Below, piece by piece: positions 54,730 through 64,000 of a stretch of 64,000 nucleotides of DNA; positions within the stretch are counted from its first letter, which is position 1; each line of letters opens with the position of its first letter. The translations under genes were made by a program, and so were the position numbers. Location: assembly GCA_030549205.1 (NCBI GenBank), contig JAUKTV010000002.1, forward strand, positions 496,001 to 560,000, given 5' to 3'. The stretch comes from Apiosordaria backusii. Lineage: Eukaryota > Ascomycota > Sordariomycetes > Sordariales > Lasiosphaeriaceae. The notes under the pieces were generated by a model. The model had not been told where the DNA came from and searched no databases. It saw only the letters and a program-made list of their open reading frames with translations.

Positions 54730-55421
54730 ATGGGCAATTGCACTTCTTGCCTGGGGAGCAGGCGCCGGGATGACTACGATGAGGTTGGTAGCCCTCCTGA
54801 TGGTTTGACCGGGCTACTTTGCGCTGACCATCACACTTGCTCGACAGGACGATGAGGCGCAACATCTCTTCGACGACGCAAACAACCTCCAATACGGGAG
54901 TTTCGAACAGCAACAGATAATGGGCCCGGAGGATCCACAGGAGGTTCAAAGAGAGATTGAGGCTCTGCAGAGGGTGGTTGCGCGCACATCAGAGTATGCC
55001 CCCCCTGGCCCTTCGGGACTTACCACCCTTACCACCCCCACGGCGATGGAACAAGCATAATATCGTTTGCGCCTTTGGACTATTGGCTGACAGGTACATG
55101 AACAACAGTAATATGGTCGACATCTACGATATTGTGCCGGACAACAACCGGGCGACATCACCTTCCGAGGCGCCAGACAGCCCCGAGATGCCGTACGCCT
55201 ATCCCGCCGCTGCCCCCGATACCAACCTGGTCCGCTATCATAATCTCCTATCCAAACTGTCGTCGCACGACGATCTGGCGGCCGTGGCACGAGTTGATTG
55301 GGGCACCCCTGACGATGAACCGATCGAGATGCAGCAGAACGCCCTTGTGCCCATCAAACTTGAAGGGGGAGCGGAACCCCTTGTCGGCAACTTTGCTGAT
55401 GCTGTAGCTGCCATGCGCTGA
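54730..55421 (+). CDS. LAMTOR1/Ego1-like vacuolar TORC1 anchor protein
   Basis: Exons 54730-54783, 54848-54993 and 55108-55421 (introns 64 and 114 bp; frame kept) give about 171 residues. The N-terminus MGNCTSCLGS has Gly2 for myristoylation and Cys4/Cys7 for palmitoylation. Acidic sequence and the conserved helix EDPQEVQREIEALQRVV follow, then TSDNMVDIYDIV across the second junction. This matches the LAMTOR1/p18 (Ego1/Meh1) family, which tethers the Ragulator/EGO complex and Rag GTPases to the vacuole to activate TORC1. The C-terminal part (DTNLVRYHNLLSKL, VDWGTPDDE) is typical of the filamentous-fungal members. Family assignment is from pattern memory. Confidence 0.8.
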
Positions 55422-58400
55422 GCGAGCCACACAGAAGGGGGTTTGAGGGACTCGCCAGGGCCGCCACCACACCCTCAAAAGATCCCACGCGGTGGTTCAG
55501 GAAGGGCTCGAGAAGGAACGCGGGCCGATCTAGCCCGTCTTCATACTACAGGAGGGGGCCGTGGGCTCGTTGACCTGCACCTGCTGACATGCCAGGCCCA
55601 ATACCTCGGTATCAGGGCCCCTCTCCCCTCCCCTCCCCATCTCCTTCCTTTTGCATTGTGTGGGGTTGACGCTGTCATCAAGACTCCAAAGGGGTGTGGT
55701 GTGGATGTGTGGTATGGGAACAAGGGGGATGTGAGAGTGGGAGGTAAACGTGGCAACGTGGGACGGCCCGTATTTGTAACGATTTGATACCCATGGAGGC
55801 GGGAGTTCGCGCTTTCCAATTTTGTCTTGTTTCATATTTCTTTCTGATCTTGTTCAGTAGGGCTGGAGATCAAAAAGTAGCTCCAAAACACGGTCGACGC
55901 GAGAAAACAAGGGGTGGCGTTTAAAAGAGGAGGAGGTGCTATTGTCGCCGGACACAAAGTTTCTCAATTCAAAGCAAAGCTTCTTTTCTGTCAAGTTCTA
56001 TGTGACTGGTCTAGCTCATACTATCTCTCCCCTGGTGCCCCCATGCAGACACCACCAATCGGGCAGATATTCGGCGCGAGGGTGGGATAGACTGTACGCT
56101 CTTGAACAACCACCACACCCTGCCATCGACAGGAACACACACCAAGAAAACAGCCGACTCGACAAATAGCCTCACGATCCATTTAGTGATGGCCACGTGC
56201 ATACCTGCTTAGGGCTTTTGTGCTGGTCATGTTGCTTCACAGTGGAGACTTTCTGGATATAAGAACCCACAATCAACGCCAGAACAGCAAGCAACGCCAG
56301 CATGCAAGTCTATTCTCTTCTTTTTTGCCACCAGCCCAGCTCATCAACACCTCAACCTGTCTCCCAAAGTTCACCGCCCGTCATCATCAGTCAGCCAACT
56401 TCTCTTGTCCTACCGTTGCCGAGTGCGGGGGTAAGTGTGGGAAGTGGACATGGCACAGCTTGGCAGCTGGATACCATCCGTCATTCAATAGGGCTTCTTT
56501 CTCTCTACGGCTCCGCCCTTACCGGAGGGCGGTTCGCTCTGCCCACAATACTAACCGATGTAGGCACCATGCCATCTATGCTCTGCGTGAATAGGGACGT
56601 TGAGAAGCGAACGAGGACAGACTGGACAATGGGGCAGATCCCTGACAACAACAACACAAACCATCGAAACGAAAACCAATGCATGATAAGCACCACCACC
56701 ACCACCACCACCATCACACAAACCCGACTCCGGACACCCGCCCCAAAAGCGGGAGTTTGTGCGTGATTCGGTCGCCATATCATGGAAGAGGGGGCAGCCA
56801 GCCAGCCAGCGAAGAAAAAGCATGGCAGTGGGGCCATGGTTGGCATGTGTTTACGGTGTGGCATGGCCAACTCATTGGGCCGCCTATGCAAGAACTGCAG
56901 ATGGCTATCGGGGGGCGAAGGGGGGTCAGGGTCCGTTGCAACGAATGAAGAAGGGGCAGCGGAAGCGAGAGGAGGGACAGAAGAAAGAAGACGCCCTCAG
57001 CCCGCAGGAAGCACCAGCAGCAGCCCAGCATGGGGAAAGAAAGCACGTCACATCAGCTCTCTCTCTCACTCTCTCTCACACACACACCCTCTCTCTCTCT
57101 CAGCTACCTTACCACGTTACCTCCCTACCTCATACCTATGCAGCATGGCCAGTGGATCCCTCTCTTCCCTCCCCGCGTGCCGTCCATGTCCAAGGATTCC
57201 GTGTCTCAAACCCCCCATGCCACACGCCCAACCTCTTCTCTCTCCTCTTTGTTTCTGATGCCCAAGCAAGCCAGCCTCGATTGCTCGTCATCACGATCAC
57301 CTCCCGCTAGTCCACCGTTATCCATCACCGTATTTCTTTCTACATGGTTTTGGGAATGGGAAAAAAAAAGAAAGAAAGTGGGTGTGCTGGCCGTTGCATT
57401 CTCTTCGTTTTTACACTCCAAAATAGAGAGAGAAAAGCAAATTCCACAACTGCCACAACGAAATTGTCCGAGAAAAGCAAAAATATAGAAACAGGAATAT
57501 TCGTCCCCTACCCGAGCCGCGAATTTTGCCACCACACCACGAGAATAGGTAGGTACATTGGCTACCTACTGAGAGCATTTCTCAGAGTGAAACATGCATT
57601 TCCTCCCGTCCTGTTCTTCCGTCTCTCTCTCTCTCTCTCCACTTTCGTTGAACCATCCCTCTTTTCTCTAGCAGGTACGTCACTAGGTATGCTCACCTCG
57701 TAGGTACCTACCTACCTCTAACACCACCACCCACATCAGAAGACCCAGCCAGAACCAACCCCCGCGTTCTCCAGCCAGCAGCAAAAAGTCTGTCACGATT
57801 CAATAGTCTCCACCCCTTTTTTCCTCGCTAGGTACTAGGGACGCATCTGACATCTCACCTTGGCTGTACCCCGCCCTGAATGGAGAGGGGTGTGTCAAGA
57901 AAGAAAGAAAAGCCTTGATGACAGGACTGCCGATGCCGATAGTGCCCCATCCCTTGCTTTTTGCCTGCCTGACCTGGATGTAATGTGATGTATAGTACCT
58001 GTGTGTGTTTGTCAACCTTACCCCATCCCCAGAGAGAGCGTGTGTGTGAGTGGAGAGGACCACAGCCAGTGGGATCACTCCCCGTTTTTTTTTCCTTCTC
58101 TTCCCACACACACACACACGCAACTTGTATGGGTGGGTAAGAGTACCTGAGGAAAACGGGTCCTTACCGGAAGATCTTGCCCTGGAAAAGGGGACCGGAT
58201 CCGGTAGTTGTGCCCCCCTCTTCACCTGCCCTCCTTCTCGAGCTGGTGTTTTGGGCTTTTTTTGGGGTCATCTTCAAGGTGGGTAGGCGGGGAGGGGCTG
58301 AAGAGAAAACAACATAATATTATTTCGTTACTGATATACTTTGGAATTTGTCTTGCTTGTCTCCCTTTATGCCCCCTCTCAATCCCAAGCGAAGCAGTCC

Positions 58401-59431
58401 TCCTCCTATCCAGTAATACATGACCCGTTGCCGATCCTCGGCTTGCCGGCCATGATGAAGTTCCCACCACACAACCCCCCCCCCCCCATCTGACCAATAA
58501 CCACAATTGGACCTTTGTGGTGGTGAAACCTAAAACCTAACGCAAAAAAACTTGAACTCCCTGCCTAGAGAACACAAAAAAAGCTCACCCAGTGGTGACG
58601 AGTGCCTGGTTTGTGAAGAACCCCGATTCCAACAGCATGATGGACAACCAAAGAAAATGACAAGATAGAAATGAAGAAGAAAGGAAAATGTACAAACGGT
58701 AGCAAGGCGAGAGGAGGAGCAGGTCTTTCTCGTCCACCATTTTCCCGTCATCGGTTCCGGTCTCTGCAAGTCGTGGCAGGGCTCCGGCGGTATCCGATAT
58801 GCATCTATTCCCGCACCCACAACTCTCCGTCGTTTCTCCCTTACTCTCTTTCTTCTGCCTTCATCTCCCCCTCTTCCAGTGCTGCCTTGTGTGTTTCCCT
58901 GCTGACGCTGTGGGATTCGCCCCTCCGGAAGGGCTTGCATCTGTGGCTTGATGGGGGGCTGTTCCGTGTTCCCCATCCCCCCCGACTCCACAGAGTTTCT
59001 CTAAAAATTGAACCCTTGATGCAGCAAAAAAGAAAATAAAAGAAAATAAGAAAAAAACCTTCGGGAAAATAAAAGGGACAAAAAGAAAATAAAACGGGAA
59101 AAAAGGAAGGATGTTCATCAGCCCAGAAACTTCTTTTTTGTCTTGTCCCGCCTACCCGTCCGCTGCCCTCTTCCTCTATCCCAACCTCTACACACACGCG
59201 CGCACACACACAACTCATACATACTCTTGCCTCTGCTGTTCTTTTCGTTTCGATAAAGGCAACCAACGAAATTGGACATCATCTGCATATGCCGTCAGCA
59301 TTCTGTTTCCTCTCTCACGCCCCTTCCATTCTTCTCTTCTCTTGGCATCCGAGACGCCGAACACCCAGAGCAGGTAATGTAGGGTAGGACAAACCTTTGC
59401 GCCTTCTTTTTCTTTCCCTCCAAGCACCATC
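55422..59431. other. Gene-poor 4-kb stretch rich in simple repeats
   Basis: No convincing gene is seen. It holds a CAC run (56691-56715), CT/CA microsatellites (57056-57101, 57621-57640), CA runs (58105-58119), a C run near 58477-58488 and A-rich tracts at 59030-59105. Tracts of GGTACCTACCTACCT at about 57700 resemble others in the window. Long transcribed leaders or non-coding RNA are possible but unsupported. Confidence 0.4.
57056..57101. repeat. CT/CA microsatellite
   Basis: Runs of CTCTCT interrupted by CACACACA over about 46 bp; a second pure CT run lies at 57621-57640. Confidence 0.85.
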
Positions 59432-59761
59432 TTACAACGTCCTTTCTCTCTCCATATGGTTCCTTGACAACTGGCTGATCTGAAGCTGGATGTCCTGCAC
59501 GTCCGCCATCGTCTTCTCGATCGTGGCCCTCCTGTTGCCCTCGCGCTGCCACCTCGCGATGTCGTTCATCATCTTCAAGATCCTCCTCTCCTTCTTGGAC
59601 TTTTGCTCGCAAATCTTGCATATGCCCTCAGCGGGCTGCCAGCTGTAGACGAGCTTCAGCCCGCACGTCTCACCGGTGCGGTACTCCTTCTCGCACTGCT
59701 CGCGGAAGTTCCCCCACTTCCAGTAGCCGCAGGGCCAACGGGTTTGTTCGAAGTAGCACAT
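59432..59761 (-). CDS. Small conserved Cys-containing fungal protein
   Basis: From the ATG at 59761 the protein has 109 residues. It begins MCYFEQTRWPCGYWKWG, has further Cys in EQCEKEYRTGETCGLK and ICKICEQKSKKERR, and ends in a basic helix (MADVQDIQLQISQLSRNHME). The N-terminal pattern of spaced Cys, Trp and Tyr recurs in small fungal proteins of unknown function and suggests a zinc-binding fold followed by a coiled coil. The upstream open frame to 59998 is not similar in character and probably is 5' UTR. Confidence 0.65.
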   Translation of the reverse strand: MCYFEQTRWPCGYWKWGNFREQCEKEYRTGETCGLKLVYSWQPAEGICKICEQKSKKERRILKMMNDIARWQREGNRRATIEKTMADVQDIQLQISQLSRNHMERERTL

Positions 59762-62700
59762 TTGGAGACTTGGGTAGGAAGGTATGTGGTAGGTGACTTT
59801 GAGATAGGACAAAGGCAGAAGTGCTGCCGTGTGGGTGTGAGCAGGGCGGGGTTGCTGTGGTTGGTTGTGTTGGGCAGGACGGCAGCAGACTGCATTCACA
59901 CAGGGCTTAATGTCAGCGACAGATATCCACCATTTAACCTTCTCACTCAGCAACAGCCGTAGCGACCTGCAGAACTTGGGTCCCACAACATCTCTCAAGG
60001 TGTCCTTGCTGTCCCGAAGGAAGAGCGCGGGTCAAAGGGAAACTGAGCACACTTACTGGCTTGGGGGTCAAAGGTCGGTTGTGGCAGGTAGATGCGTCGA
60101 AGCTGCTTCCCCTTCCACTCTATCGTATGGCCAATGACGATGATGTCAAAGAGCTGGGCAGTAGCAGGCTAATCAAGATGACGATCCTTGGGTTTCTGTT
60201 GACGGTATGTTCTGCAAGTTGGAGAAAGAAAGAAGCCCCCGTTCAGGTAGAGACGGTGAAGGATACCGGCACCTTACTTATACTTGTGAGTGCCATCATC
60301 TCCTTTTTCTTTCCCTTTCCCATGGTGGCAGGACCCTTGTCGTCGACTACACAACAGCAGGCCATGCATCAAGCGGTGTTAGGTACCTGGGGGGTCCTAG
60401 ATAGAGCGTGGTTCGGACGATGGAGACTTTCTCGTCCATCTCATCTCCTGGGGTCTGTCTCCCGGGGTCTGTTCATGGTACAAGTTGTTGCCCCCCGGTT
60501 CCCCGGGTGCTATCCCCCCGCGTCGTCACTCACGCTTGCAATCACACGTTGAGTGTCGAAGGGGAGTGTCCTCTGTTTCTCCTGGGGGTGTGTGGTGACA
60601 CCCTTGCCGGCAAATTAGCCCGTTTCCTGGCCCGCGCAGGTCTCTCTGTGGCCGGAGTGGCCTTCATAGGAGCCACGTTGTTCATGGCTCATTAACCACG
60701 GTTGAGCACCATGGCTTCCCCACCGCGCCATGAACTCATATTTGACTTGATCAAGCCGCTGTGGCCAAAAGCCAGCCCCTTGGCGTCCTTGTACTCTTGT
60801 ATTGGCCCGAGACTGGTTGGCCGTCCTCGGTAAGTAGCCTTCTTTCCTTGCTGCTTCTTTTTCTTATTCTTTTCTTTTTTATTCCACCTTTGTTTCCCCT
60901 CCGTACTCCCTGCATACACGCACGGCTAACCCCTGCGTGTTGTGGTCCATTGTGTTGCGACCTGGTGGACTGGGGGATTCAGAACCCAATGTCCACGACG
61001 ACCCCTGCTCGGCCCTAAGGGTGTTGTCCTTCTGTCTTTGGCACTTACAACAACATCACTAGCGCCGGTTCTTGAGTTTCTATGGTGTGCCGAGAAGAGG
61101 ATCTTCCCGTGCGAACTTGCGGGCACCGTCCAGGCCCCTTCCGGATCGGCCCACATGGTAGCCATTGTCGGGCTGGGCTGGGTCGAAGTGGCCACGGCCA
61201 GGGCCAAGGGCCGCGACCACAGCCAAAGCAGAAACAGCGAGTTTTGTCTTTTTAGCCTCTCTCTATCAGCATAATCACGTTCCGTACCTGGCAGGGGGCG
61301 TGTGGGTGGAGACTTCTCGCCCATCCGGAGAGGTGTGTATCGAGAATCACCGTCACAGGCACAGCCAATCCTCTGCTCTCTAGGCCGCTTGTTGCCAGCA
61401 TGTTGCAGATAGATTTCCTTCCCTAGATGGATATTCTCTCTTGAATGTCATCGCCGTTTACCGTGTGAAGTCACAGTGAGAATGCCGTGGCTGAGACAGA
61501 AAACCTTTGCCTTGAACCTGTCTCTGGGGGCACCCACCACCCACCAACCTCATATCCACAGCGAAAGCTGATTGGATTCCAGCTTTTCTTATAATCTTGC
61601 CCACCAAGACCGACCACTCGGAATTGAAACCTGCGGTGATGAGAATGCTGACGGCGCCGTTTAGCTTGCATTCGACTTTGATCACAGTACTGCCCCAGTA
61701 AGCAGGTTATCCCCCCATGATGAGTAAGTGCCGAACCAAAGCAGTATGCCAGGGTTAAGGCCTGAATGAAACCCAAACGAGCAATATCGTGTGATTTGTG
61801 GCCTAAAAATCACATCCGCAACAATCAGATACCTCCGAGATATCATGTCTCTCTTTGAGCTTCCCGTATGCTGTTGCCGGCCCACATCGATACAAAGGGT
61901 CCGGAGGCTGTGGCCGATACTCCGCTTTCTTGGGGGGCTTACAGACCCCTGAGCAGAGTCTCGCATGAGACGGTTCTCACATGAACTAGAGTCCCATTCC
62001 CTAGAGACTGTGGCCCACTGCCGGGCCGAGTCGAGGTGCTATCGAATCGACATGACAAATATCAACAGAACACTGTTCCAAACACGGCCCACTTGAATTT
62101 TGTGGGCGGGGGTGAAGGCTTCTCGTGGCGACGTGGCGACTCCTGAATAGCCAACCATCACGATCCGCGTCGTATCTTCGATTTCATCCAGCCTTGTCAC
62201 ATTAGAAGTGCGGTACGAGGCGAATATTAGGGAACATATGTAATCTCGAGAGAGTGGCCTGTCGATTGTAGATACATACGAACGTATTGCTCGCGATCCG
62301 GCTGACCGAGGAAGCTCCTTACTGGAAACAAGACGATGAAGTGACATGACGCGAGGCGGCCGCTCGGTTCCTCCAGTCGGTTCTGCACGAGGACCAGTTG
62401 GGAAGGAAGATGGCATAGGATCAGCAGGAGATCGAAACGAAACGGCCAGATACGAGGCCGACATGGAAAAGGCTCCAGATTCAGGAAAGACGTCCTGGTG
62501 GGAGGCCTTGTCCTTCAGGCTGATGGCACTCTGTCGACCTTTGCGCGGAGCGGGACGGAACTTGGGGTGATTAGGCTCCTGGGGGTGGCCGCCAGCACCG
62601 GCCGGTTCCACGATGGGGGCGGTGACTTACACCTCACCTTGCTTCTGGTGGAGTGATGAAGCAGGATCATCACAGGACAGTGCGGGCTGTTGATGATGTC

Positions 62701-64000
62701 CCACATCAGGGATATACATTGCAATATCCGGGTCTGATTCCGGACATGCCGTCCGTGCCTTGTTGCCCTCGCATGCAAAAAAAAAAAAAAGATCGGATCG
62801 AGTGGAAGGGAAGCTTGGGGGAATAGTGAAAGAGTCTGGTGATATGCCGACCCCAAGGGGTAACAACGGGCTAACTGGCACCAGCCTCCCCGCTCGATGG
62901 TGAAGGAAACTGGATGATGGTTCGGTGCCGTTACACCGAGTGACAGCCAGGATATGTTTGAAATCCGGAGAGCCAAAGTGAAAGCCGGCGTCAAGGTGAA
63001 TCAAAGCTGCTGTGGGGTCATCTGAGGACCGGCCAGACAGACCATCATGGAGGATGCCGAGGTAACAGGGCAGGGGTCCGGTAAACAAGCTGGAATGTCT
63101 TGCGAGAATCCAATACTGACCCAGAGATTGTCGGCCGGTTGCGAACAGCCAGATCTGCAGTGATTTACCACCGGTTCCTCAGCATACCTATCTCATAGTA
63201 TTGCGCAGTTCTATGACCGGAGGACCACTGCTCGGGCTGAGCCGGGAGCGGGCCGTCCCCGGTCTCCGCCGGCGTGATGTTCCTTGCTGGCCAGAAGAAC
63301 AGAATTTGGATATCAAAACAGCTTCTTGCTGGCCATGTGGAGGCAGACTGCAAACGTGGTGATTACTTGTAGTCTGTGATGTCCTGCGTGGCCCTGGCTG
63401 CATCCGCGCGAATCTAGGGTTGAGCTGGTGCTGCGGAATTGTGCTTGATGCAATACTACATTTTTTTTTTGAGGATATGAGGTTCTGTGTTTCTGGTAAA
63501 CTCCAAATCCAAATAGGGCGGCCTGAAGCGATCGAGTAAAATCCACCGACAGGGGTCCGGCGGATCACTCTTCGGGAGCAGCGGGTGACGGAGAGACTGT
63601 GTTTTGCAACAGCCTCATCGAGACAAGTCCTGGCATCCTATTGGCTGGCCCTATTTGGGGGCTAACTGGGGTTGGGGTTTGGAGAAGGAGGAGCCGAAAA
63701 GCGGGCCGCATTCGTCTGCCTGTGACGACGACAGAGCATCATTATCCGTAGCTATATTGGCGTGGATGGACTAGGAATCGTAGAAGGCTGCGATGAGTCT
63801 CTGGGAGGTTCAAGAGGCAAATGTGGTGGTACGAGCCTACAGCGTGGTCAGTAAACATGTGAGTGTCAGCCGATGAAGTTCACTCCTCTGATGCCGGCCG
63901 GCTCTGCGGAGTCATGATACGCGTTCCTGAAAAGGCAACGATGGAAGTGATAAGCAGCCCGTGGCCGCAGAATGGGAGGCCATCCCCGCGCATTTTACAC
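59762..64000. other. Gene-poor right end
   Basis: About 4.2 kb with no supported gene on either strand. Frames such as 62039-62611 and 62515-63088 (minus) show no domain features. An A run of 14 is at 62776-62789 and a T run at 63461-63470. A gene beginning beyond the right edge may own part of this as promoter. Confidence 0.35.

Noticed and set aside
56782..57258. ORF with CxxC pairs (CLRCGMAN, CKNC) resembling a zinc ribbon
   Set aside because: The rest of the frame is low complexity and there is no matching exon structure; probably chance.
62039..63088. Minus-strand ORFs of 150-190 codons
   Set aside because: No domain, signal peptide or conserved-looking motif; consistent with chance in GC-rich DNA.

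Overview
The window looks like nuclear DNA of a filamentous ascomycete (Pezizomycotina, probably a sordariomycete). Genes are monocistronic and sit on both strands. Most introns are 50-115 bp with GT-AG ends and CTRAY-type branch sites. The gene families are typical of this group: HET-domain proteins, a fungal rhodopsin-like membrane protein, a GH7 cellulase, a GMC oxidoreductase, CorA-like membrane proteins and an AspRS-DUF2156 sterol-aspartylation enzyme. No bacterial operons, origin or CRISPR array were seen.

Layout. 0-7 kb: an edge-truncated gene, an amidoligase whose first intron carries a 392-bp terminal-inverted-repeat element, a 430-bp fold-back element built from a 21-bp repeat, a flavin-reductase-fold protein and a 2-hydroxyacid dehydrogenase. 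7.9-16.7 kb: a large multi-pass membrane protein, an unknown protein divergent from a HET gene, and a rhodopsin-like protein. 17-25 kb: a possible decayed gene, a CorA-like gene whose 3' end is frame-disrupted, and VWA and RBR ubiquitin-ligase halves in one frame separated by one UAG. 26-33 kb: a secreted protein with two cysteine modules and dibasic sites, a GH7 enzyme with a C-terminal anchor-like segment, a PAN/Apple-like remnant and a GMC oxidoreductase. 33-40 kb: a membrane protein, tRNA-Ser(CGA), and the divergent pair ErdS (makes ergosteryl-aspartate from Asp-tRNA) and ErdH-like hydrolase (removes it). 40-55 kb: a small secreted protein, an F-box-like protein, a PfkB-like/P-loop/RyR protein, a CorA-like membrane protein, a HET protein with a long proline-phased octapeptide repeat, a Mid2-like surface protein and a LAMTOR1/Ego1-like TORC1 anchor. 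55.4-64 kb is gene-poor and rich in microsatellites; only one small conserved gene is supported there.

How they fit. The two HET genes and the P-loop/RyR gene suggest self/non-self recognition or immunity-like functions, most densely at 43-52 kb (inference). ErdS and ErdH form a recognisable two-gene lipid-modification module. GH7 and GMC oxidoreductase are both secreted and may act on plant biomass. The most novel-looking items are the octapeptide-repeat HET protein (48757-51900) and the PfkB/P-loop/RyR protein (43149-45761). All exon limits were read by eye and have no transcript support.
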